5,748 bases of DNA from Candidatus Methanogaster sp. UBA203 (GCA_002503595.1 DASC01000023.1:1-5748); one strand, 5' to 3'; counted from the first letter of the stretch, positions 1-4,760 are shown. The notes: generated from the sequence alone by a model not told the origin. Numbers and translations: made by a program.

Positions 1-363
1 TATTTATTTTGAATAACGATGAGTCACCAAACCCCGCACTTAAGTACAGAGCCGGTGCAATCGCAATCCCATGCCGTTCATCTTACCGTTGCGCTCCAGA
101 TTAAGTTCATCAGTAGCCATACCAACGATGATATTGCAAGACTGCCATATTGATCGCATGGGTTTCATGCATTGTGATGCAGTCGCCATGATGCTTAAAC
201 CTAACGCCGATTTCATATCTGTTCGTTTAAGTGTGATTTCCCTAAGTGGCTTCAGGACAACATTCATCGATACCCCTGCCTGTGCCGATGAGGTGTCACA
301 CACTCCATAATCTCAAGGTACCAGCTCTCCGGATATCGTGTGCCACAAGCTTCGGGCCGTGTT
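1..363. other. No convincing gene; possible degraded coding remnant
   Basis: I see no gene I can support in this stretch. The longest minus-strand frame (303-40, GTG start) would give 87 residues, but it has no clear ribosome binding site, no recognisable family and an unusually high Met content. A second minus-strand frame reads as a His-rich peptide (KHHGDCITMHETHAIN, roughly 210-160) until tandem TGA stops near 119. The same frame then reads GIAIAPALYLSAGFGDSS near the left edge. Such protein-like pieces split by stops would fit a decayed gene, and the neighbouring gene to the right is itself broken. No tRNA, repeat array or strong hairpin is visible. Confidence 0.35.
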
Positions 364-710
364 TCACTGATCCCTATGCTCCTTACACGCGTTCTCATCG
401 GTCGCTTCCATGAGCCGCCCCTGCTGTCATGCCTTGATCACATCGCGCACCGTACCCTCTGCACCCACGAAGACATCGATGCCGAACTGTTCGAACATGT
501 GAACCGCTTTCGGTCCCAGCCCGGAGCAGAGCATGACGTGGGTGCCCGTTTTCGATGAACTCTGGCGGCACCCCAACACCACCCCTATGCTCGCTGGTAT
601 TCGGAATTACCTCGACATTGTTTGTGTCAATATGTTGGAACCCTGCCGAAATGCTGACCCACGAAATCATCGATGCCACCAACTCCCGCGGTCGGAATAC
701 ATACTTTCAT
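364..710 (-). pseudogene. NifX/NifB-like (MTH1175-type) cluster-binding protein, broken
   Basis: This is a decayed copy of the small NifX/MTH1175-like family (dinitrogenase FeMo-cofactor-binding fold, usually about 115-120 aa). Three frames must be stitched together. Piece one, from ATG 710, reads MKVCIPTAGVGGIDDF, then VGQHFGRVPTY, and hits TGA at 629-627. Piece two resumes in another frame as DTNNVEVIPNTSEHRGG, then VGVPPEFIENG. After about 544 the frame shifts again to THVMLCSGLGPKAVHMF, then VFVGAEGTVRDVIKA, where TGA (429-427) replaces an expected aromatic codon. It continues QQGRLMEATDENACKEHRDQ to the stop at 366-364. Both the N-terminal HFGR-type motif and the C-terminal ATDENAC motif are preserved, so decay looks recent. 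Its ATG overlaps the scaffold gene's stop (ATGA), showing former translational coupling. Assembly error is possible, but three lesions in 350 bp among intact genes favour a true pseudogene. Confidence 0.82.
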
Positions 711-1177
711 CCTTGATCATCTCCTTGTTTATCTCGCATAAGTTTGTCTGGTTGTTCTAAAATTCGCGTATAATCATTGATCGCTGCATGAAGAGTATCT
801 ACCGCAAGGACCGTACAGTGTACATACTCCTCAGGCAGTCCGTCCAGACTGCGCAGGAGATCGTCGCTCGTGATCACCAACGCCTCCTCAATCGTCTTAT
901 CCCCAATCATCTCTGTGAGCATACTTCCACATGCGATCGATGTGCCGCATCCATCGGTCAAGAATCTGCTCTCTCTTATTCTGCCGTTCTCAACACGGAT
1001 TTGTATCTGCACCGTATCCCCACAGGTGCCTGTTACCCTCCCGACTCCATCCGCATCACTGATCTCGCCCACGTTTCTCGGATTGTAGGTGTATTCAATC
1101 ACCGTCTCTGAGAATACCTCCCGTGCATCCTCTAATACCGAATTTTCCAATTTTTCAGCCAGTTCGTCGATATCCAC
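707..1177 (-). CDS. IscU/NifU-type Fe-S cluster assembly scaffold protein
   Basis: The 156-aa product matches the IscU/NifU N-terminal scaffold family, which builds [2Fe-2S]/[4Fe-4S] clusters and hands them to apoproteins in the cytoplasm. All three ligand cysteines are present: C52 in GTCGD with the neighbouring D54, C77 in DGCGTSIACG, and C121 in the HCTVLAVDTLH helix. An extra C83 replaces the Ser common in bacterial IscU (IAC rather than IAS). The segment YNPRNVGEI near residues 31-39 is the usual N-terminal signature. A short tail (about 144-156) is charged and probably disordered. The start is GTG at 1177 with a GGAG ribosome binding site at 1191-1188. The gene lies after a hairpin/T-run and may have its own promoter or be read through. 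Its TGA overlaps the ATG of the broken NifX-like gene. No IscS-like desulfurase is in the window, as is common in methanogens. I am sure of the family but not of the client. Confidence 0.93.
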   Translation of the reverse strand: MDIDELAEKLENSVLEDAREVFSETVIEYTYNPRNVGEISDADGVGRVTGTCGDTVQIQIRVENGRIRESRFLTDGCGTSIACGSMLTEMIGDKTIEEALVITSDDLLRSLDGLPEEYVHCTVLAVDTLHAAINDYTRILEQPDKLMRDKQGDDQG

Positions 1178-1191
1178 GCTAATTTAACTCC

Positions 1192-1229
1192 AAAAAAATA
1201 CCAGAATGGTAGGTTATACGCCTACCATT
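1192..1229 (-). terminator. Stem-loop plus T-run ending the main operon
   Basis: A perfect 9-bp inverted repeat (AATGGTAGG at 1205-1213 and CCTACCATT at 1221-1229, loop of 7) is followed on the minus strand by seven consecutive T residues at 1198-1192. Archaeal termination depends mainly on U-rich tracts, so this is a credible terminator or attenuator. The TAA stop of the upstream zinc-ribbon gene lies inside the hairpin, and the T-run abuts the ribosome binding site of the scaffold gene. Confidence 0.6.
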
Positions 1230-1393
1230 ACTGCTCCGCATTTCGGACATGCCTGATTGACACATGGCACACCCGGCTGGTGTGGCTGTGTGTATCCGCA
1301 GTTCGGGCATCTGCACGACTGAGCAGGACCAAGATGCTGTCTTCCGCCGCCTCTGCCCATGCCGCCTCCTCTTCCTGAACCTATCTGCATCAT
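1214..1393 (-). CDS. 59-aa Gly/Arg-rich zinc-ribbon microprotein
   Basis: This short gene reads MMQIGSGRGGGMGRGGGRQ at its N-terminus (residues 1-19), a low-complexity Gly/Arg tract. It is followed by a compact zinc ribbon: C27 and C29-x2-C32 (CRCPNCG), a PHQPGVPC turn with C44, and C49-x2-C52 (CPKCG). The two CPxCG knuckles make tetrahedral Zn or Fe binding very likely. Similar small zinc ribbons accompany DUF5320/NifX-like gene clusters in anaerobic archaea, but their role is unknown. The ATG at 1393 overlaps the stop of DUF5320 protein A (ATGATG; the second ATG at 1390 is an alternative start). A GAGGAG sequence about 9 nt upstream can serve as ribosome binding site. The TAA stop sits inside the terminator hairpin. 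It is the last gene of the operon. Confidence 0.82.
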   Translation of the reverse strand: MMQIGSGRGGGMGRGGGRQHLGPAQSCRCPNCGYTQPHQPGVPCVNQACPKCGAVMVGV

Positions 1394-1656
1394 TTCTTCA
1401 GCTCCTCAAGTCTTTTCTTGATCTGTTCCAGTTGCTGCTCAAGCATCGCTGCATGAGACTCAAGCATTGCGAGTTCCTGCTCTTCGGTCCATGCTGGCGG
1501 TGTGTATGCAGGTGGTGCATAACCTGGCATCGGTGCAGGTACCGGTGGCACAGGTGGCATATCCGGCATAGCCCACCACCGTCTTGGCAGCCACGGGAAC
1601 CTTCTGCATCTGCCCCAATAATAGGGGTCATCGATCTCTCCGTACCATCCATTCAT
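1390..1656 (-). CDS. DUF5320-family coiled-coil protein A
   Basis: The 88-aa product has three parts: an aromatic/basic N-terminus (WYGEIDDPYYWGRCRRF, then WLPRRWW), a Pro-rich linker at about 30-56 (PPVPPVPAPMPGYAPP), and a C-terminal coiled coil from about residue 60. Heptad core residues are L62, L65, A69, L72, L76, I79, L83 and L86, a perfect 3-4 spacing. The architecture fits DUF5320, a small family of unknown function found beside NifX-like and Mrp genes. I place the start at ATG 1656 because GAGGTGAT lies 4 nt upstream. A GTG at 1665 would put the ribosome binding site inside the gene. The product is cytoplasmic, with no signal peptide or membrane helix. The N-terminus differs from proteins B and C, but the coiled coil is nearly identical to C at DNA level (44-bp exact match). 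Confidence 0.85.
   Translation of the reverse strand: MNGWYGEIDDPYYWGRCRRFPWLPRRWWAMPDMPPVPPVPAPMPGYAPPAYTPPAWTEEQELAMLESHAAMLEQQLEQIKKRLEELKK
1415..1458 (-). repeat. 44-bp exact direct repeat, copy 1 (in DUF5320 A)
   Basis: This segment, encoding the central coiled coil of protein A, is identical over 44 bp to 2539-2582 in protein C. The copy in protein B at 1687-1730 matches at 39 of 44 positions. This points to recent duplication or gene conversion among the DUF5320 genes. Confidence 0.9.
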
Positions 1657-1661
1657 TTTTA

Positions 1662-1958
1662 TCACCTCTTCAGTTCATTGATTCTTTTCTTGATCTGCTC
1701 TAACTGCTGCTCAAGCATCGCTGCCTGAGACTCTAAGATCGAGATCTCCTGCTGCGCGGGCATGGCTGGCATGCCTGCCGGCACAGGATACGCAGGTGGA
1801 ACAGGCACGCCTGCTGGCATTGGGTAAGCTGATGGCCATGTTCCGGTCATCAAATACTGAGCTCCCGGTGGAATCCCTCCCCAGCCTGGAGAATAGCCAA
1901 ACCGCATCCAGCCTGGCACGCCTGTTGCATAATACAGGTATCGGTGTCTTGCTTGCAT
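1662..1958 (-). CDS. DUF5320-family coiled-coil protein B
   Basis: The 98-aa product begins MQARHRYLYYATGVPGWMRF, closely matching protein C over the first 40 residues (YYATGxPGWMRxGYSPGW, then AQYLMTGTW). A Pro/Met-rich linker (about 42-68, repeated VPxPPAYPVPAG-like units) leads to a coiled coil with core residues I72, L75, A79, L82, L86, I89, I93 and L96. I chose ATG 1958 because it aligns with paralogue C and follows an AGGTGG ribosome binding site. The frame remains open upstream to 2015, but that overlaps the preceding microprotein. The gene starts 2 nt after that microprotein's TAG. Its stop TGA lies inside the ribosome binding site of protein A, suggesting translational coupling. Function is unknown; by context it could be a structural partner in a metallocluster-handling complex. 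Confidence 0.85.
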   Translation of the reverse strand: MQARHRYLYYATGVPGWMRFGYSPGWGGIPPGAQYLMTGTWPSAYPMPAGVPVPPAYPVPAGMPAMPAQQEISILESQAAMLEQQLEQIKKRINELKR

Positions 1959-1960
1959 TT

Positions 1961-2113
1961 CTACCACCTGTAATAACCCGTATATCCACCTCTTGGGAAC
2001 CATGGATATGCCCATGGATACATTATTCCCGCAGGTATCGATCCCGTCGGAAGCAATGGATACTGTCTGCAGAATCCAGAGCCTCTTCTTCCAAAACCTC
2101 TTCCTCTTGGCAT
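1961..2113 (-). CDS. 50-aa aromatic, Gly/Arg-rich microprotein
   Basis: This short gene begins MPRGRGFGRRGSGFCRQYPL and ends FPRGGYTGYYRW. Of its 50 residues, ten are aromatic Trp/Tyr/Phe, and there is one cysteine (C15). The MPRG start followed by a Gly/Arg tract resembles the N-terminus of full-length DUF5320 proteins as I know them, so it may be a split-off DUF5320 N-terminal half, with protein B as the C-terminal half. A very strong AGGAGG ribosome binding site lies 9 nt upstream (partly within the ferredoxin's last codons). The gene sits 2 nt from each neighbour: after the ferredoxin TAA and before the ATG of protein B. That spacing, start and context make it a credible gene despite its size. 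No function can be assigned. Confidence 0.75.
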   Translation of the reverse strand: MPRGRGFGRRGSGFCRQYPLLPTGSIPAGIMYPWAYPWFPRGGYTGYYRW

Positions 2114-2115
2114 TG

Positions 2116-2517
2116 TTACCGCCTCCTTTTGTTCTGTTTATTCATGCCGCGACCGCCTCCGCCACGTCCACCACCGCTACCACTGCCACGACCGCCTCCG
2201 CGCCCCATACCACTGCCCCGACGGGAGCCGGTAGAGGTGCTGCTACTTGCGTATCGCTTGACCGCGTTTCCGACCGCCCCGATGGTAGTTGCAACTCCGG
2301 ACGCTATTGCGGCAGGCACAGACGTAGTCTCCTGCACCGGTTTATCCGCAACCTCAATGATCGCCCCTATCTTGCAGACGTTGGCACAGGCTCCACAGCC
2401 AGTGCAGCGGTCGATGTCGATCTTTGCCTTATCTGACAATGTTATCGCCCGCACCGGACATACATTGACGCACAACCCGCACCCTACGCAGAGCGATTCG
2501 TCGATCTGGTACTTCAT
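2116..2517 (-). CDS. 2x[4Fe-4S] ferredoxin with Gly/Arg-rich C-terminal tail
   Basis: The 133-aa product carries two classical ferredoxin motifs: C10-x2-C13-x2-C16-x3-C20 followed by Pro, and C38-x2-C41-x2-C44-x3-C48. It should therefore hold two low-potential [4Fe-4S] clusters and transfer electrons in the cytoplasm. An ordinary ferredoxin of this type is about 56-60 aa; here residues 60-133 are an extension. That extension consists of an Ala/Val/Thr-rich stretch (about 66-88, VPAAIASGVATTIGAVGNAV, possibly an amphipathic helix), a Ser/Thr linker, a Gly/Arg/Ser tract (about 97-124) and a basic end (NKQNKRRR). The second motif is followed by Lys rather than Pro. The ATG overlaps the stop of DUF5320 protein C (ATGA), which fixes the start. 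Being embedded between DUF5320 genes suggests it supplies electrons to, or is a subunit of, the same complex. The tail resembles Gly/Arg tracts in three neighbours. Confidence 0.93.
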   Translation of the reverse strand: MKYQIDESLCVGCGLCVNVCPVRAITLSDKAKIDIDRCTGCGACANVCKIGAIIEVADKPVQETTSVPAAIASGVATTIGAVGNAVKRYASSSTSTGSRRGSGMGRGGGRGSGSGGGRGGGGRGMNKQNKRRR

Positions 2518-2807
2518 TTCTTCAGCTCTTCGATCCTCTTCTTGATCTGTTCCAGTTGCTGCTCAAGCATCGCTGCATGAGATTCCATGATCGGGAGCTC
2601 CCGCTCCGCAGGGATGACTGGCATGCCCGTCGGAATTCCCTGCCCTTGAGCCTGCGGCTGTGGCGTTTGCCACGTCCCGGTCATCAGGTACTGTGCAGTT
2701 GGTGGCAGTCCGCTGGACGTGCGTCCTACCCAGCCCGGGGAATATCCAAGCCGCATCCATCCGGGCATGCCTGTCGCATAGTACATATTCCTGTGTCCGC
2801 CTCTCAT
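2514..2807 (-). CDS. DUF5320-family coiled-coil protein C
   Basis: The 97-aa product starts MRGGHRNMYYATGMPGWMRL and shares with protein B the aromatic N-terminal block (to GTW, about residue 46). A Gln/Pro-rich linker (about 47-66) and a coiled coil with core residues L71, M74, A78, L81, L85, I88, I92 and L95 follow. I use ATG 2807, preceded by GAGGTGAT 4 nt upstream; a GTG at 2816 lies within that ribosome binding site. The stop overlaps the ferredoxin start (ATGA). The upstream NifX-fusion gene ends at 2813, with its stop inside this gene's ribosome binding site. There are no Cys or obvious catalytic residues, so a structural or adaptor role is likelier than enzymatic. Family assignment is fairly sure; function is unknown. 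Confidence 0.85.
   Translation of the reverse strand: MRGGHRNMYYATGMPGWMRLGYSPGWVGRTSSGLPPTAQYLMTGTWQTPQPQAQGQGIPTGMPVIPAERELPIMESHAAMLEQQLEQIKKRIEELKK
2539..2582 (-). repeat. 44-bp exact direct repeat, copy 2 (in DUF5320 C)
   Basis: This is the partner of 1415-1458, lying in the coiled-coil region of protein C. Flanking positions diverge, and the N-terminal halves of proteins A and C are unrelated in sequence. Identity is therefore concentrated in the coiled-coil module. Confidence 0.9.
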
Positions 2808-2812
2808 TTTTA

Positions 2813-3436
2813 TCACCTCTTCAATTCTTCAAGTCTTTTCTTGATATCTTCCATCTGACCTTCTAAAGTTTTTATATTGCTTTCTAAGGTCTGAATCTCC
2901 TGTTCTTTGGTTTGCGGGGGCATGGTTGGCGCTGCAGGAGCGGGCGTTACCGGAACTCCCATGCCCATACCACGTCCCATACCTCCACCCATGCCGCGAC
3001 CGCCGCCGCGACCGCCACCCATACCTCTGCCACCGCCCATTCCGGCACCTGCGCCAGCACCAACGCCAGCGCCGCCGAGTCCGGAATACTCGGGAACAGT
3101 TGGACTCGTGGTCTGCGAAAGCCCTCCGCTCTTGTACTGCTCGACTGCATCGCGGACAGTGCCGCTTGCGCCCGTCACCATCTCGATTCCGGCAGCAGTG
3201 AGTGTCTGGACCGCATTCGGTCCCAGGTTTCCTGTGACGACGACGCCGACGCCCTTACCTGCAACGGTCTGCGCCGCCTGTATTCCTGCACCGCCTGAAG
3301 CACCTATGCTCGGGTTCGGCATCGCCTCATACTCCATCGTCTCTGAGTCCACGATCACGAAGTACTGGCATCGGCCGAATCTCGGGTCTACGGGCGCATC
3401 CAGGGATGGTCCCGTTGATGTTACGCATATCTTCAT
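2813..3436 (-). CDS. NifX-like cluster-binding domain fused to Gly-rich linker and coiled coil
   Basis: The 207-aa product has three parts. Residues 1 to about 107 form a NifX/MTH1175-type domain (dinitrogenase FeMo-cofactor-binding fold). It starts MKICVTSTGPSLDAPVDPRF with C4 and C23 (FGRCQYFVIVD), followed by GGAGIQAAQTVAGKGV, GNLGPNAVQTLTAAGIEM and TGASGTVRDAVEQYKSG. Residues about 119-160 are a Gly/Met/Arg repeat tract (GGGRGM units). Residues 176-207 are a coiled coil with core I181, L184, I188, L191, M195, I198, L202 and L205, in the same register as the three DUF5320 proteins. Family members bind or carry metal-sulfur cofactors; ORP of Desulfovibrio binds a Mo-Cu cluster. No nif structural genes are present, so nitrogenase service is not implied. 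ATG 3436 follows GGAGAGTGAT 4 nt upstream, which contains the Mrp gene's stop. Usual length is about 110-125 aa, so the extension is notable. Confidence 0.9.
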   Translation of the reverse strand: MKICVTSTGPSLDAPVDPRFGRCQYFVIVDSETMEYEAMPNPSIGASGGAGIQAAQTVAGKGVGVVVTGNLGPNAVQTLTAAGIEMVTGASGTVRDAVEQYKSGGLSQTTSPTVPEYSGLGGAGVGAGAGAGMGGGRGMGGGRGGGRGMGGGMGRGMGMGVPVTPAPAAPTMPPQTKEQEIQTLESNIKTLEGQMEDIKKRLEELKR

Positions 3437-3441
3437 TTTTA

Positions 3442-4260
3442 TCACTCTCCTTTTACAATGTGTTCTATACTGTCAACGATCGTCTCGAAGGCACTGGCAG
3501 CTTCTGACTCGTGTGCAAGCACGAACGGAATGCCGCTGTCGCCAGACTCAACGATATTAACCTCGATTGGAATCCTGCCAAGGAACGGTACACCCATGTC
3601 AGCGGCAGCGCGTTCGCCACCGCCGATCTTGAATAGATCGATCACTTCACCGCATTTCGGGCATTTGAACCCGCTCATGTTCTCTATGATCCCGATTACA
3701 GGCATGCTAAGCTCCTTTGCGAAGGTCACCGACTTTCTCGAATCCAGCAGGGCGACGTCCTGAGGAGTGGTTACAACGATCGCGCCGTCGATCTCCGGGA
3801 TCAACTGGGCAACACTCAATGGTTCATCGCCGGTTCCGGGCGGGAGGTCGATTATCAGGCAGTCCAGATCGCCCCAGAAGACATCGGATAGGAACTGCTT
3901 GATCGCACCCATCTTGAGCGGTCCCCGCCATACGACCGGCGTGTCCTTGCTTGCGAGCAGAAATGCAAGGGACATGACTTTCACCCGAGGAGGTACGAAG
4001 ACCGGGGATATACCCTCCTCTGACATCTCGGGACGTTCGTCCTCGATCCCGAGCATCTTCGGGATATTCGGACCATGAATATCGGCATCCATGATCCCGA
4101 CCTCATATCCTTTTGCCGCAAGTGTGAGTGCAAGGTTGACCGTTACGGTGGTCTTTCCAACGCCGCCCTTTCCACTCATAACCATTATTTTGTGCTTTAC
4201 TCTTCCCATACGCTCTTTTAAGCGTTTTTCTTGAGCCATACTCTCTTCGTCTTTATTCAT
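3442..4260 (-). CDS. Mrp/NBP35-family Fe-S carrier P-loop ATPase
   Basis: The 272-aa product is a deviant-Walker (SIMIBI) ATPase of the Mrp/NBP35/ApbC family, which binds an Fe-S cluster at a dimer interface and delivers it to apoproteins in the cytoplasm. Visible motifs are the Walker A loop at 30-38 (GKGGVGKTT), the A-prime segment DADIHGPNIPKML (58-70), the Walker B strand LIIDLPPGTGDE (135-146) and the bridging pair C200-x2-C203 (GFKCPKCG). Near the C-terminus IGGGERAAADMGVPFLGRIP is typical of the family. It lacks the DUF59 domain of some bacterial Mrp proteins, and its length is normal for archaea. The start is ATG 4260 with GGTGA 4 nt upstream; an internal Met at residue 8 is less likely. 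It lies 18 nt after the DUF134 gene and directly before the NifX fusion. This pairing of Mrp with NifX-like proteins recurs in anaerobes, including ORP operons. Confidence 0.96.
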   Translation of the reverse strand: MNKDEESMAQEKRLKERMGRVKHKIMVMSGKGGVGKTTVTVNLALTLAAKGYEVGIMDADIHGPNIPKMLGIEDERPEMSEEGISPVFVPPRVKVMSLAFLLASKDTPVVWRGPLKMGAIKQFLSDVFWGDLDCLIIDLPPGTGDEPLSVAQLIPEIDGAIVVTTPQDVALLDSRKSVTFAKELSMPVIGIIENMSGFKCPKCGEVIDLFKIGGGERAAADMGVPFLGRIPIEVNIVESGDSGIPFVLAHESEAASAFETIVDSIEHIVKGE

Positions 4261-4278
4261 GATTTCACCATCTTACTG

Positions 4279-4740
4279 TTACTGCATATCATGCCTGCCA
4301 CCTCCATTTCTGGCATAGCCGCGATCGTCCTCTGCCCTGTGTATGTTCATGCTTCCACAGTTCGGGCAGTTCTCTGGTCTTCCGGTGCCGTATGAAACCT
4401 CCCATACATGCTGGCATTCATAGCACTGGAACTTCCTCGCTTGCGTCATTCCCATCTCGTACGTCCCTCCATGGATTCGTATCGCTTTGCCACAAACGAG
4501 AGCGTATCCGATCTTTCTTCTTGCCTCGGAGAGGATCCTGTGGAATGTTGGCTGCGAGACCTTCATAAGGTCTGCCGCCTTACGCTGGTCCATCCCGAGA
4601 TGATCCTTCAGCCGGATGCTTTCCATCTCTTCCATCTTCAGGACCACTTCGCCGCGGTCCTCCAGACAGGTTGCACACGGTCTCCAGTAGTCGTAATCGA
4701 ATGATGACCGTATATGCCGGTGGCGTCTCGGTCTTGGCAT
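4279..4740 (-). CDS. DUF134/UPF0251 DNA-binding regulator with C-terminal zinc ribbon
   Basis: The 153-aa product begins MPRPRRHRHI, the hallmark start of the UPF0251/DUF134 family of sigma-70-region-4-like helix-turn-helix proteins. The HTH covers about residues 45-89 (LGMDQRKAADLMKVSQPTF, then HRILSEARRKIGYALV, ending GKAIRIHGG). A rubredoxin-like zinc ribbon follows: C106-x2-C109 and C125-x2-C128 (CPNCG). An additional C22-x2-C25 (RPCATC) lies where ordinary family members have no Cys pair, and C83 is also extra. Together these suggest metal or Fe-S/redox sensing. I chose ATG 4740 over a GTG at 4758. The family starts with MPRPR, no ribosome binding site exists, and a TATA box centred 25 nt upstream predicts a leaderless transcript beginning at that ATG. 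It is first in the operon and probably autoregulates it, perhaps through the palindrome just upstream. Confidence 0.92.
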   Translation of the reverse strand: MPRPRRHRHIRSSFDYDYWRPCATCLEDRGEVVLKMEEMESIRLKDHLGMDQRKAADLMKVSQPTFHRILSEARRKIGYALVCGKAIRIHGGTYEMGMTQARKFQCYECQHVWEVSYGTGRPENCPNCGSMNIHRAEDDRGYARNGGGRHDMQ

Positions 4741-4743
4741 TAA

Positions 4744-4757
4744 TGAATAAATATTCA
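4744..4757. promoter_or_regulatory. 14-bp palindrome, candidate operator
   Basis: The sequence TGAATAAATATTCA is an inverted repeat with 6-bp arms and a 2-nt centre. It lies between the TATA box and the DUF134 start codon, where a bound protein would block initiation. This is a plausible autoregulatory site for the DUF134 protein or another HTH regulator. AT-rich DNA yields such palindromes by chance fairly often, so the assignment is tentative. Confidence 0.4.
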
Positions 4758-4760
4758 CAA

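Noticed and set aside
40..303. 87-codon minus-strand frame as a real gene
   Set aside because: It has a GTG start without a clear ribosome binding site, no recognisable family, odd composition and competing protein-like frames. It is listed only as an unassigned region.
427..429. In-frame TGA as a selenocysteine or recoded codon
   Set aside because: The family has an ordinary, usually aromatic, residue here rather than a catalytic Cys. The gene also has two frameshifts and no evident recoding hairpin, so decay is simpler.
1657..1665. GTG start giving MIK at the head of DUF5320 A (likewise 2816 and 3445)
   Set aside because: The GTG is part of the GAGGTGAT or GAGAGTGAT ribosome binding site. 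The downstream ATG has ideal spacing, and the MIK prefix is just a shared-junction artefact.
1796..2545. 249-codon open frame on the plus strand
   Set aside because: It lies antisense to DUF5320 B, the microprotein and the ferredoxin. Its Pro/Arg-rich middle is simply the complement of the Gly/Arg codons, and it matches no family.
1380..3000. Repeated segments as a CRISPR array or mobile element
   Set aside because: The repeats are in-frame coiled-coil codons and gene junctions at irregular spacing. There are no regular spacers, transposase or terminal inverted repeats.
2813..3436. NifX fusion as evidence of nitrogen fixation
   Set aside because: No nifH, nifD, nifK, nifE or nifN is present. 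NifX/MTH1175-like proteins are widespread in organisms and clusters unrelated to nitrogenase.
2907..3560. 217-codon plus-strand frame, very Pro-rich
   Set aside because: It is the mirror of the NifX-fusion Gly-rich linker and the Mrp C-terminus. The minus-strand genes have clear domains and ribosome binding sites.
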